Source: Modestobacter altitudinis (GTDB taxonomy: Bacteria > Actinomycetota > Actinomycetes > Mycobacteriales > Geodermatophilaceae). Taken from it: DNA of 64,000 nucleotides. Location: positions 1 through 64,000 of the forward strand of contig NZ_SJEW01000014.1 of assembly GCF_005930475.1 (NCBI RefSeq). The letters run 5' to 3'. This document shows positions 48,354 to 57,060 of the stretch, piece by piece. Every line of letters starts with the position of its first letter. Positions within the stretch are counted from its first letter, which is position 1. The position numbers were made by a program, and so were the translations under genes. The notes under the pieces are model-generated. The model was given only the letters and a program-made list of their open reading frames with translations. It made no database searches and was not told the origin of the DNA.

Positions 48354-49094
48354 ATGACCGCTCCACCGCCCCCGCCGGGCTGGTACCCCGACCCCGCCGG
48401 CAGCCCCGGCACCCGCTGGTGGGACGGCCAGGGCTGGACCGACCACCTCCAGCACCCCGCGGCGGCGCCGGTGCAGTACACGCCGGAGCGGCGTCGGTCG
48501 GTGCTCCTCGAGCAGCCGGTCCTGGTGGTCAGCCAGAAGACGAAGCTGATCGAGCTCACCAACGAGTACGCGGTGTTCGACGGAGGCGGCCAGCAGCTCG
48601 GCGCGGTGACCCAGGTCGGGCAGAGCTCGCTGAAGAAGGCGTTCCGGCTGGTGTCGAACCTGGACCAGTTCCTCACCCACCACCTGGAGGTCCGCGACGC
48701 CGCCGGCCCGGTGCTGGTGCTCACCCGGCCGGCCAAGGTGGTGAGGTCCCGGGTGCTGGTGGCCCGGCCGGACGGCGAGCCGGTCGGGGAGATCGTGCAG
48801 GCCAACGTCTTCGGCAGGATCCGCTTCGACCTCGTCGTCGGCGGCGCGCTCGTGGGGGCCATCCAGGCGGAGAACTGGCGGGCCTGGGACTTCGCGATCA
48901 GTGACGCCTCGGGGCGTGAGGTCGCCCGGATCACCAAGAGGTGGGAGGGGTTCGCCCGCACCCTGTTCACCACCGCGGACAACTACGTCGTCCAGGTCCA
49001 CCAGCGGCTGGAGGAGCCGCTGGCCAGCCTGGTGCTGGCCAGCGCGCTGACCGTCGACACCGCGCTGAAGCAGGACGACCGCGGGTTCAACTGA
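48354..49094 (+). CDS. DUF2510 plus phospholipid scramblase-related protein
   Basis: A 246-aa protein with an N-terminal DUF2510 segment (PPGWYPDPAGSPGTRWWDGQ, residues 7-26) and a C-terminal domain of the scramblase/LURP-one (tubby-like) type from about residue 48 to 235, including VVSQKTKLIELTNEYAVFD. DUF2510 is often found on membrane-linked actinobacterial proteins. No membrane helix is clear. The function is unknown. TACCGT lies 8 nt before the ATG, a leaderless-like start. Confidence 0.87.
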   Translation: MTAPPPPPGWYPDPAGSPGTRWWDGQGWTDHLQHPAAAPVQYTPERRRSVLLEQPVLVVSQKTKLIELTNEYAVFDGGGQQLGAVTQVGQSSLKKAFRLVSNLDQFLTHHLEVRDAAGPVLVLTRPAKVVRSRVLVARPDGEPVGEIVQANVFGRIRFDLVVGGALVGAIQAENWRAWDFAISDASGREVARITKRWEGFARTLFTTADNYVVQVHQRLEEPLASLVLASALTVDTALKQDDRGFN

Positions 49095-49155
49095 CGAAGG
49101 ACCCCGCCGCCCCCGCCGTTCGCGGGCTCACGGCGGGACCCTGCGCCGGGGCCGC
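49095..49155. repeat. Dispersed intergenic repeat copy after the scramblase-like gene
   Basis: GAAGGACCCC begins directly after the stop codon, and GCGGGACCCTGCGCCGGGGCC follows, matching GCGGGTCCCTGCGAGGGGGCC of the 12717 copy. It can fold and probably terminates the upstream gene. Confidence 0.65.
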
Positions 49156-49172
49156 CGCAGCACGTCACCAGG

Positions 49173-49362
49173 GGTAGAGTCGCAGACGTCCGGGCCGGGC
49201 GACCTGTGTCCCCGGGCTCCACTAGATAACTGCCGCCGTGGAACACCGCCCCGACCTCGGTCGGGGGCTGGAGCCGCGGATGTGCAAACCGCCGCGAGGC
49301 GACCAGCGTCCGGTCCGGACCCAGACGCAGAACGGCCCCCGTCCACCAGGACGGGGGCCGTT
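49173..49362 (+). ncRNA. Candidate structured RNA or untranslated segment
   Basis: About 190 nt between convergent genes with no coding potential. TAGAGT (about 49173-49178) could be a -10 box. Hairpins follow: CCCCGACC/GGTCGGGG (49249-49266), a GCC-GCGA-GGC stem with a GNRA loop in the AAACCGCCGCGAGGCGACC stretch, the palindrome GTCCGGTCCGGAC, and a terminator. It does not match 6C, tmRNA, SRP or c-di-GMP riboswitch cores. It may instead be only the zwf 3' region. Confidence 0.3.
49331..49362. terminator. Strong hairpin terminator, 3' of zwf
   Basis: AACGGCCCCCGTCC pairs perfectly with GGACGGGGGCCGTT around ACCA. It serves zwf on the minus strand and any transcript coming from the left. Confidence 0.87.
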
Positions 49363-49372
49363 CCCATGTCGG

Positions 49373-50794
49373 TCAGGCCTCGGTCTGCCCGAGCAGCCAG
49401 CCGTGCTCGCCGGTCAGCGCGTTGGCCTCCGCGGGCCCCCAGGAACCGGGGGTGTACGGGTGCACCTGGGGGCGGTGGTCGAGCACCGGCTGCAGCGCCC
49501 GCCAGGTCTGCGCCAGGCCCTCGCTGGTGGTGAACAGCGACCGGTCGCCGATCAGCACGTCGTGGATGAGCGAGACGTAGGGCGCCAGCGGCTCACCGCC
49601 GGGGATCTTCGACAGGTCCAGCGAGACCCGCGCCGGCGCCATCGCCAGGTCCGGGCCCGGCTTCTTGGCCATCACGTCGATGTCGACGGCACCCGCGCCG
49701 GCCAGCGACAGGGAGACCACGTTGCCGTTGGCGGGCACGTCGTTGACCGGGCCCTTCGGGCGGTGCAGCACCAGGCTGACCCGCTGCTGCTTGGCCGCCA
49801 TCCGCTTGCCGGTGCGCAGCAGGAACGGCACGCCGCGCCAGCGGCCGGAGTCGATGAACAGCCGGGCGGCCACGTAGGTGTCGGTGTCGCTGTCGTCCGG
49901 CACGCCGTCCAGCTCGCGGTAGCCCTCGAACTGGCCCAGCACGACGTCCTCGGGGGCCAGCGGGCGGAAGGCGGCCAGCACCGACTCGCGCGCGGAGAGG
50001 ATGTCGTTGGCCGAGAAGCTGACCGGTGGCTCCATGGCGACCTCGGCGGCGACCTGGAACAGGTGGGTGACCAGCATGTCCAGGGTCGCGCCGGTGGCGT
50101 CGTAGAAGTCGGCCCGGTCGGCGACGTCGAGGTCCTCGGGGACGTCGATCTGCACCTGCGCCACGTGCTCGCGGCTCCACATGGGCTCGAAGAGGCCGTT
50201 GGCGAACCGGAGCGCGTGCAGGTCCTGGGTGCCCTCCTTGCCCAGGAAGTGGTCGATCCGGAAGACCTGCTCCTCGTCGAACACCGAGTGCACCAGGTCG
50301 TCGAGCTCGCGGAAGCCCTCGGGGGAGGCGCCGAACGGCTTCTCGTAGACGACCCGGGCGCCCTCGCCGAGACCGTGGGCGCCCAGCGCCCGGGTGTAGT
50401 CGGTGAAGGCCTTGGGCGGCAGCGAGAGGTAGTGCACGAGCTGGGCGTCGTCCCCGACCTCCGTCCGGGCGGTGGCGACGGCGTCCAGCAGCTGGCCCGG
50501 GTCGTCGGCGGTGAAGCCGCCGCCGGCGAAGCGCAGCCGCTTCGCGAAGTCGTCCCACGGGCCGTCGCCCGGGTCGGGGCCGAACTCCTCGAGCGCGCCG
50601 CGGACGTGCTCGACGAACTCCTCGTCGGTGCGCTCGCCGCGCCCGCTGCCGATCAGCCGCCAGTCCTCGGGGAGCAGGCCGTGCTGGGCCAGCTCGAAGA
50701 AGGCCGGCAGCACCATCCGGCGGGCCAGGTCGCCGGTCGCGCCGTACAGCACGAACACGGTGGGGGTCAGTTCGTTCGTCCCGGTGGGGGGCAC
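49373..50794 (-). CDS. zwf: Glucose-6-phosphate 1-dehydrogenase
   Basis: Zwf oxidises glucose 6-phosphate to 6-phosphogluconolactone, feeding the pentose phosphate pathway and NADPH. The 473-aa protein has the coenzyme motif GATGDLARR near residue 18, YEKPFG near 148 and the active-site motif RIDHFLGKE near 178. The opcA, tal and tkt genes usually found with actinobacterial zwf are absent, so this may be a second, stand-alone copy. The GTG start is preceded by GAGGAG. Confidence 0.94.
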   Translation of the reverse strand: MPPTGTNELTPTVFVLYGATGDLARRMVLPAFFELAQHGLLPEDWRLIGSGRGERTDEEFVEHVRGALEEFGPDPGDGPWDDFAKRLRFAGGGFTADDPGQLLDAVATARTEVGDDAQLVHYLSLPPKAFTDYTRALGAHGLGEGARVVYEKPFGASPEGFRELDDLVHSVFDEEQVFRIDHFLGKEGTQDLHALRFANGLFEPMWSREHVAQVQIDVPEDLDVADRADFYDATGATLDMLVTHLFQVAAEVAMEPPVSFSANDILSARESVLAAFRPLAPEDVVLGQFEGYRELDGVPDDSDTDTYVAARLFIDSGRWRGVPFLLRTGKRMAAKQQRVSLVLHRPKGPVNDVPANGNVVSLSLAGAGAVDIDVMAKKPGPDLAMAPARVSLDLSKIPGGEPLAPYVSLIHDVLIGDRSLFTTSEGLAQTWRALQPVLDHRPQVHPYTPGSWGPAEANALTGEHGWLLGQTEA

Positions 50795-50935
50795 GGTGCT
50801 CCTCTCGCTGGGCGCCGCTGCGGCGCCCTCGGTGGTCGGTGTGCCCGACGGTGAGTCCCCACGCCGATGAGGTGGACGACCCGCGGAGCAACTGCGTTGT
50901 GTGTGGGACCACGGACGGTCGGGCAGCAGTGCAGG

Positions 50936-51457
50936 GTGACCCGACGTCGTCGTCCCCTGCTGGTCCTACCCACAACCGCAGCGATCATCCTGCTCTCCGG
51001 CTGCGGGGACGACGCGCCCGAGGGCGACGCCCCGCCGTCCTCGCCGGCGACCGCCGGGGAGACGACCGTCGCGCCGGAGGGCCAGTCGGGCAGCGACCAG
51101 CAGGCCGACCTGGAGTTCGAGGACCAGTCCGGCGACGGCAGCAGCGTCGTCGTCGACACCGTCTCCGCACCGCAGGGCGGGTTCGTCGTCGTCACCGCCG
51201 AGGGGTCGGACGTCCCGCTGGGCTCCGTGCGGGTCCAGGTGGGGACGACGGACGACGCGGAGGTGCCGCTGGACGCGCCGCTGACCGCGGACACCGACCT
51301 CACCGCGACCCTGTACGCCGACACCGACGGCGACGGCGGGTTCGACCCGAGCGCCGACCAGGCGGTCCCCGAGCCGATCTCCGGCGACGACAGCTCGGAC
51401 GACACCTCGGACGACAGCGACGTAGTCGACGACGGGGCCGAGTACTCGCTGCGCTGA
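50936..51457 (+). CDS. Predicted lipoprotein with DUF7282-like domain
   Basis: A 173-aa exported protein: a basic N-terminus, hydrophobic core LVLPTTAAIILLSGC ending in the lipobox cysteine (about residue 22), an acidic Ser/Pro linker, a beta domain (about 65-140) with VVVDTVSAPQGGFVVV and TATLYADTDGDGGFD as in DUF7282 proteins, and an Asp/Ser-rich C-terminus (DDSSDDTSDDSD). The function is unknown; extracytoplasmic. GTG 50936 follows AGG. Divergent from zwf. Confidence 0.8.
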   Translation: MTRRRRPLLVLPTTAAIILLSGCGDDAPEGDAPPSSPATAGETTVAPEGQSGSDQQADLEFEDQSGDGSSVVVDTVSAPQGGFVVVTAEGSDVPLGSVRVQVGTTDDAEVPLDAPLTADTDLTATLYADTDGDGGFDPSADQAVPEPISGDDSSDDTSDDSDVVDDGAEYSLR

Positions 51458-51530
51458 CCTCGGGGTGCCGCGTGTGCCCGGGGTCACTAGCGTGGTTCCG
51501 GACAGCGCCGTCCGCAGCAAAGGGGTCCAC

Positions 51531-52823
51531 ATGGCCGGCTCGGTGCAGCAGGCACCTCCCGAGCCGCACCGGTTGCCGGTGCGCACGCTGGTCTCGGCCA
51601 GCATCGGCAACGCGGTGGAGTGGTTCGACTGGACGGTCTACGCGACCTTCCTCGTCTACTTCTCCACCCAGTTCTTCCCCAAGGAGAACGAGGCGCTGGC
51701 GCTGATCGGCACCACGTCGGCCTACGCGCTGGCGTTCTTCTTCCGGCCGTTGGGCGGCTGGCTGCTCGGCCGCTTCGCCGACCTGCGCGGACGCAAGGCC
51801 GGGATGCTGCTCACCATCCTGCTGATGGCCGGCGGCTCGCTGGTCATCGCCATCCTGCCGACCTACGAGCAGGTGGGCTGGCTCGCGCCCGTCCTCCTGC
51901 TGCTGGCCCGGATCGCCCAGGGCATGTCGCTGGGTGGTGAGGTCTCCAACGCCTCGGCCTACCTGGCCGAGATCGCCCCACCGGCCCGCCGCGGCCGGTA
52001 CTCCGCCTTCTTCTACATCTCCACCGGCACCGCGCTGCTGGTCGCCTCCCTGCTCGGTGTGCTGCTCACCAACGTGCTCGACGACGACCAGCTCCGGTCC
52101 TACGGCTGGCGCATCGCCTTCGCCGCCGGTGGCCTGCTCGGGATCGTGGGGCTGTGGCTGCGCCGGTCGCTCAGCGAGACCGACCAGTTCGAGGAGAACG
52201 CGGCCAAGGCGCGGGCGACGAAGAACCCGCTGCTGCTCACCATCAAGGAGCACCCGCGGGCGGTGCTCCAGCTGTGCGCCTTCACCATGCTGTCGACGCT
52301 GTCCTACTACACGTTCTTCAGCGCGCTGACGCCCTTCGCGATCAACTTCCGGGACGCCGACGCCAACGACGTCTTCCTGGCCCTGTCGATCGGCACGGCT
52401 CTGTTCATCGCGTGCTGCTACCCGTTCGGGGCGCTGTCGGACCGGTTCGGCCGCAAGCCGCAGATGCTGGTGTGGTCGGCGGCGATCGCGGTGCTCATCG
52501 TCCCGCTGTCGTTCCTGGTGCGGGACAACCTGGGCTCGCTGGTCGTGGTCTTCACCGTCGGCCTGGTGCTGTACGCGCTGCTGGCCTCCATCGCCCCGGC
52601 GATCATGAGCGAGCTGTTCCCGACCGAGCTGCGAGCCACCGGGATCGGCGCCTGGTACAACCTCACGGTCGCCGTCTTCGGCGGGACGGCGCCGCTGGTC
52701 ATCACCGCGTTGTCCGAGGCCGACCACCCGCTCTGGTTCTTCTGGTACGTCGCCGTGGCCGCGGTCGTGGCGTTCTGCGCGATCCTCACCCTCCCCGAGA
52801 CCCGGGGGAGCGAGCTCCGCTGA
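51531..52823 (+). CDS. MFS transporter, metabolite:H+ symporter (MHS) family
   Basis: A 430-aa major facilitator with 12 helices. The MHS hallmarks are GNAVEWFDWTVYATFLVYF (about 26-44) with the WFDW motif, GRFADLRGRKAGM after helix 2, RIAQGMSLGGEVSNASAYLAE region near 125-144 and the repeat motif GALSDRFGRKPQML near 302. Relatives carry dicarboxylates, shikimate, proline/betaine or alpha-ketoglutarate. AAAGGGG precedes the ATG, and TAGCGT about 40 nt upstream may be a -10 box. Confidence 0.9.
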   Translation: MAGSVQQAPPEPHRLPVRTLVSASIGNAVEWFDWTVYATFLVYFSTQFFPKENEALALIGTTSAYALAFFFRPLGGWLLGRFADLRGRKAGMLLTILLMAGGSLVIAILPTYEQVGWLAPVLLLLARIAQGMSLGGEVSNASAYLAEIAPPARRGRYSAFFYISTGTALLVASLLGVLLTNVLDDDQLRSYGWRIAFAAGGLLGIVGLWLRRSLSETDQFEENAAKARATKNPLLLTIKEHPRAVLQLCAFTMLSTLSYYTFFSALTPFAINFRDADANDVFLALSIGTALFIACCYPFGALSDRFGRKPQMLVWSAAIAVLIVPLSFLVRDNLGSLVVVFTVGLVLYALLASIAPAIMSELFPTELRATGIGAWYNLTVAVFGGTAPLVITALSEADHPLWFFWYVAVAAVVAFCAILTLPETRGSELR

Positions 52824-52829
52824 GGTCGG

Positions 52830-52855
52830 TCTGAGGTCCTCCCGGGGACCTCAGA
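52830..52855 (+). terminator. MFS gene terminator hairpin
   Basis: TCTGAGGTCC (52830-52839) pairs perfectly with GGACCTCAGA (52846-52855), starting 7 nt after the stop. Confidence 0.82.
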
Positions 52856-52956
52856 CGCGCGGGACCCGTCAGGACTGCCCGGTCGACCGATGTTCGGGGT
52901 GCCCCCTCAGGACGACCGTCGTCCTCGTCCCACCCGGACGAGACGAGGAGACGGTC

Positions 52957-53085
52957 ATGACCCCGAACTACCCCAACCCCGCCCTGGAGGCCGAGCTGGC
53001 CTACCGCCGCGAGCGCATCGCGCAGGCCTTCGCCACCGGCAGCCGGCGCGGCTCCTGGACGTCGCGGCGGCGGCGGACGCGCTGA
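52957..53085 (+). CDS. Small basic 42-aa protein upstream of a LuxR regulator
   Basis: A short frame with GAGGAG and a 6-nt spacer before its ATG. The product starts MTPNYPNPALEAELAYRRER, is helical and strongly basic, and ends TSRRRRTR. It overlaps no other gene, and its stop is 2 nt before an in-frame GTG of the downstream regulator. It may be a leader peptide or a small regulator partner. No family was recognised, and chance cannot be excluded. Confidence 0.55.
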   Translation: MTPNYPNPALEAELAYRRERIAQAFATGSRRGSWTSRRRRTR

Positions 53086-53129
53086 GCGTGCGCCCGGACC
53101 TGTCACCGGCTTCTGCCACGATCGGGAGC

Positions 53130-56126
53130 ATGCCGCGCTGGGACGAGGGTCCGCTGGTGGGCCGTGCCGACGAGCTGGCCCGGTTGATGGCGCACGTCGA
53201 CCGTGCGGTCGGGGGCCGCCCCTCGGCCGTGCTGGTCGCCGGGGACGCCGGCGTCGGCAAGACCCGGCTGCTCGACGAGCTGTCCCGCCGGTCGGCCGAG
53301 CGCGGCGTGCGGGTGCTCACCGGGCACTGCGTGGACCTCGGCGACGTCGGCCTGCCGTACCTGCCCTTCGTCGACCTGCTGCGCCCGGTCGCGGCCGATC
53401 CCGAGCTGAGCCCGGTGCTGGCCGGCCACCCGGTGCTGGCCGGGCTGCTCACCGGCCGGCCGGGCGCGCCGGTTCCCGGACCGCAGGAGGACGACCCCGA
53501 CCGGGGCAGCCCGCTGGGCCGGGGCGCGTTGCGCCCGCCGACCGACGACGGCCGGCTGCAGCTGTTCGAGGCGGTCGCCGCGGTGCTGGCCGAGGTCGCC
53601 GCCGGCCGGCCGCTGCTCGTCGTGCTGGAGGACCTGCACTGGGCGGACCGCTCCAGCCGGGACCTGCTGCGCTACCTGCTCGCCCGGTTGCTGGCCCGGC
53701 TGGTCGACGAGCCGATCACCGTCGTCGTCTCCTACCGCGCCGACGACCTGCACCGGCGGCACCCGCTCCGGCCGCTGCTGGCCGAGCTGGTCCGGCTCCC
53801 CGGCGTCGAACGGCTGGTCCTGGAGCCCCTGCCCGACGCCGACGTCGGCGCGCTCGTCCGCGGGCTGGCGGCCACCTCCGGTGGCGTCGCCGAGGGCACG
53901 GTGGACGACGTCGTGGCCCGGGCCGAGGGCAACGCGTTCTACGCCGAGGAGCTGCTGGCGGCCGGGCTGGCCGGCGAGGCGTTGCCGATGGGCCTGACCG
54001 ACGTCCTGCTGGCCCGGGTCGAGCAGCTGAGCCCAGCGGCCCAGCAGGTGCTGCGGGTCGCTGCGGTGGCGGGCCGGCAGGTGCGCCACGAGCTGGTCTC
54101 CGCTGTCTCCTGGCAGTCCCCGGAGGAGACCGAGCGGGCGCTGGGCGAGGCGGTGCACCACCACCTGCTGGTCGTCTCCGACGACGGCCGCTACCGCTTC
54201 CGGCACGCACTGCTGCGCGAGGCGGTGCTCGCCGACCTGCTGCCCGGGGAGCGGGTCCGCCTGCACGCCGAGGTCGCCGCCCACCTGACCGCGCACCCCG
54301 CCGCCGGCACCGCCGCCGAGCGGGCGCACCACGCCCGGGAGAGCAACGACCTGCCCGGTGCGCTGAGCGCCTCGCTGGAGGCGGCCGCCGCCGCCCGGCG
54401 GGTCGGTGCGCCGGCCGAGCAGCTGCAGCACCTGGAGGCCGCGCTCGCGCTGTGGACCGCCGTGCCCGACGCCGCCGAGCGCGCCGGGCGGGAGCAGTGG
54501 GCGCTGCTGCTGGACACCGCCGCCGCGGCCCGGGCGGGAGGCGAGCTGCACCGGGCGGTGGCGCTGCTCCGCTCGGCGCAGCAGCTGCTCGGCCCCGACG
54601 GCGACCCGGAGGCGCGGGCGCGGGTGCACTACACCCTCGCCCAGGGGCTGACCCGGATCGAGGAGACCGTCGACGCGCTGCGCGAGGTCGAGCGGGCGAT
54701 GCAGCTGGTGCCGGCGCAGCCGCCGTCGGTGGTGCGCACCTGGGCGGCGGCCACCCACGCCCGCACGCTCTACGCGCTGGGCCGCATCGCAGAGGGCGAC
54801 GCCGCGGCCGACGAGGCGCTCGCCGCCGCCGACGCCCTGGGGCTGGACGGCGCCTGGGCCGACACCGCGGTCTCGCTGGCCCGCGTGGAGGGTGCCGGCG
54901 ACCTGCCGACCGTGCGTGCCCGGCTGCACGAGGCGCGGCTGCGGGCCGAGCGGTCCGGGGACGCCGACGTCGAGACCCGGGCGTGGTTCAGCCTGGCGAT
55001 CGTCGCCTACGAGGCCGGCCGGGTCGGCGAGACGCTGGAGCACGCGGGCGCCGGCCTGGCCCGCGCCCGGGCGCTGGGCGTCGAGTGGTCGTTCTACGGC
55101 GCCGAGCTCCGCCACCTGGAGATCATCGCCCGCTACACCGGCGGTGACTGGGACGGCAGCCTGGCGGCGGCCGACGAGCTCGCTCGGGTGCCCGACATGG
55201 CGGCGCACGTGCGCGCCGACGGGCTGCTGGTGCTCGTCGGCCGGGGCGACCCGGCCGCCCGCGAGCGGCTGGCCTGGGCGCAGGGCCTCACCACGCGGTG
55301 GGACTCGCACGTGCTGTTGATGCTGGCCACCGTCTCGGCCGAGATCGAGCTGGCGGCGGCGGCCGGGGACGCCCGGACGGCGGCCGACCGGGCGCGCTGG
55401 GCGGACGCGCGGCTGCACGCGCTGTGGGGGGAGGACCGGCCGGCGACGGTGCGGCTGGCGACGACCGCCGTGGGCGCCGTCGCCGACGCGGCTGCCACCG
55501 CCCGGGGGAGCGGCGACCAGGAGGCGCTGGCCGGCTGGCTGGCCGAGGGCGAGTCGCTCGCGGAGCTGGCGCGGACGGCGGCGCGCGCGCACGACTCGGC
55601 CGTCGGCGAGCTGGGGGTGGAGGCGCAGGCCTGGTGCGCGCGGCTGGAGGCGGAGCTGGGCCGGCTCCGCGGGAGTGCGTCGCCGGAGGCGTGGCGGCAG
55701 GTGGTCGAGCTGTTCGGCTACGGGCACGTGTTCGAGCAGGCGCGGTCCCGGTTCCGGCTGGCCGAGGCGCTGCTGGGGGCCGACGACCGGTCCGGGGCCG
55801 CTGCCGAGCTGACCGCGGCGCACGAGGTGGCGCTGCGGCTGGGGGCGGTGCCGCTGCGCACGGCGGTCGAGGCGCTGGCCCGCCGGGGGAGGGTGGAGCT
55901 GCCCGGGCTGCCGCGGGCGGCGGAGGCCTCGGCGGTGCTGACCCCGCGCGAGGTCGAAGTGCTGGCGCTGGTGGCGCAGGGGCGGACCAACCGGCAGATC
56001 GGCGCGGAGCTGTTCATCAGCGAGAAGACCGCGAGCGTGCACGTCAGCAACATCCTGGCGAAGTTCGGCGCCTCCGGCCGCACCGAGGCGGTCGCCCTGG
56101 CCGCCGCCCGCGGCTTGTTGTCCTGA
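53130..56126 (+). CDS. Large STAND ATPase LuxR-family transcriptional regulator
   Basis: A 998-aa regulator of the LAL type. The N-terminal ATPase has Walker A GDAGVGKT at residues 38-45 and Walker B LLVVLEDLHWADRS near 168. The middle (about 400-900) is a TPR-like helical region. The C-terminus is a LuxR helix-turn-helix (LTPREVEVLALVAQGRTNRQ from about 937). LAL proteins sense an inducer through the TPR region and activate nearby genes. The start is uncertain: ATG 53130 has GGGAG too close, GTG 53088 lies directly after the small gene. Its C-terminal coding end is duplicated at 58277. Confidence 0.9.
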   Translation: MPRWDEGPLVGRADELARLMAHVDRAVGGRPSAVLVAGDAGVGKTRLLDELSRRSAERGVRVLTGHCVDLGDVGLPYLPFVDLLRPVAADPELSPVLAGHPVLAGLLTGRPGAPVPGPQEDDPDRGSPLGRGALRPPTDDGRLQLFEAVAAVLAEVAAGRPLLVVLEDLHWADRSSRDLLRYLLARLLARLVDEPITVVVSYRADDLHRRHPLRPLLAELVRLPGVERLVLEPLPDADVGALVRGLAATSGGVAEGTVDDVVARAEGNAFYAEELLAAGLAGEALPMGLTDVLLARVEQLSPAAQQVLRVAAVAGRQVRHELVSAVSWQSPEETERALGEAVHHHLLVVSDDGRYRFRHALLREAVLADLLPGERVRLHAEVAAHLTAHPAAGTAAERAHHARESNDLPGALSASLEAAAAARRVGAPAEQLQHLEAALALWTAVPDAAERAGREQWALLLDTAAAARAGGELHRAVALLRSAQQLLGPDGDPEARARVHYTLAQGLTRIEETVDALREVERAMQLVPAQPPSVVRTWAAATHARTLYALGRIAEGDAAADEALAAADALGLDGAWADTAVSLARVEGAGDLPTVRARLHEARLRAERSGDADVETRAWFSLAIVAYEAGRVGETLEHAGAGLARARALGVEWSFYGAELRHLEIIARYTGGDWDGSLAAADELARVPDMAAHVRADGLLVLVGRGDPAARERLAWAQGLTTRWDSHVLLMLATVSAEIELAAAAGDARTAADRARWADARLHALWGEDRPATVRLATTAVGAVADAAATARGSGDQEALAGWLAEGESLAELARTAARAHDSAVGELGVEAQAWCARLEAELGRLRGSASPEAWRQVVELFGYGHVFEQARSRFRLAEALLGADDRSGAAAELTAAHEVALRLGAVPLRTAVEALARRGRVELPGLPRAAEASAVLTPREVEVLALVAQGRTNRQIGAELFISEKTASVHVSNILAKFGASGRTEAVALAAARGLLS

Positions 56127-56164
56127 CCCGCTCGAGTCGACCGGCAGGTTCTCTCAGGACGCTC

Positions 56165-56194
56165 GTGCTCTGCTCACCATGGTGAGCAGAGCAC
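56165..56194 (+). terminator. Perfect 30-nt palindrome after the LuxR gene
   Basis: GTGCTCTGCTCACC and GGTGAGCAGAGCAC are perfect inverted repeats around AT, 39 nt after the stop. It is a probable terminator, at the boundary where the sequence becomes less GC-rich. Confidence 0.8.
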
Positions 56195-56620
56195 AATCGT
56201 CCGACTTCCTTCCCTACGCCGGACGTGGGGACCCGCGCCCACGCGGACACCATGCGGAGCGGGACCGGAGGAGCCAGCCAGCGGCGAGGCTGCCGGCGAT
56301 CCCACTCGGCCGCCGTCCACCCGGGGATCGTCGGTCAGTCGACGGTGTCCCCGAAGGCGGCTTCAGGGAAACGGGCATGCAAAGGTGATGTAGAGCTGTG
56401 CCTGCAGTGGCGGTGACCTGGCCCCATCCCCACCACCACCGCATACTCGCCGGCCACAGCTTCAGCTGGACGGCTGTCCCGGCGTCTGTCGCGCTCGTCG
56501 GCGTGCCACATCCCACCTGCCTGAGCCCCCGCTGAGGGTTTGCAGCCCTTTTGCAAGATTCGACACGCCGACCTTAAAGGCCGCATTGAGGCGTGTCGCG
56601 GGGCAGACCACTCTGGACAC
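56195..56620. other. Non-coding segment of different composition
   Basis: About 425 nt with no convincing gene on either strand and visibly lower GC and more irregular codon structure than its surroundings. It contains TTTGCAGCCCTTTTGCAA (near 56536) and an inverted repeat CGACACGCC (about 56560-56568) / GGCGTGTCG (about 56590-56598) just upstream of the small gene at 56621. It looks like accessory or remnant DNA. Confidence 0.5.
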
Positions 56621-56860
56621 ATGCCCCAGCTGACCCCGGAGCCGACACCCGCGTCCACGTACTTCGACACGGTGGGGCCCACGTGGACCCACGCGGACGG
56701 GCGTCGATTCTGGCGACTGACCGAAGCTGTGCAGGTGACGGTTCACCCGAGCGGCCACATCGAGATCATCGACACGACCGGTCGCACGTTTCGAGTCCGC
56801 ACCTCGCCCAGCCGCAGGGGAACGAAGGTCGACCTGTCTCCCCGGCCCGACGCGGCCTGA
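56621..56860 (+). CDS. Hypothetical 79-aa protein
   Basis: A small protein starting MPQLTPEPTPASTYFDT, with a plausible compact beta fold (FWRLTEAVQVTVHPSGHIEI and IDTTGRTFRVRT, residues 26-60) and a basic end. No family was recognised. No strong ribosome site is seen; a 9-bp inverted repeat lies 22 nt upstream and could be an operator. The base composition differs from the neighbours, suggesting acquisition. The frame is open upstream to 56540, but that part crosses the inverted repeat. Confidence 0.5.
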   Translation: MPQLTPEPTPASTYFDTVGPTWTHADGRRFWRLTEAVQVTVHPSGHIEIIDTTGRTFRVRTSPSRRGTKVDLSPRPDAA

Positions 56861-57060
56861 GACCCACCGGGGAGGCGCACCAGCAGGTCACTCCGGTCGA
56901 CGTTCCGGGCGGACTCGTCATGGAGTTGGCGCTGACCGGACGGCTGACGCTCAACCGCGACAGCATCGACATCAACACCACTCCCACCGGCTTCGCGCCC
57001 GCCGCGTCGAGGGCACCCCGGGGCACGGGGGGGCTCATCCCGTGGTCGTCGGGTGGAGTC

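Noticed and set aside
49173..49362. 6C RNA, SRP RNA or a c-di-GMP-I riboswitch
   Set aside because: There are no runs of six C in the loops, no GGAAGGA SRP motif and no GACGCAAAGCC half of the c-di-GMP core. Only a candidate of unknown type can be supported.
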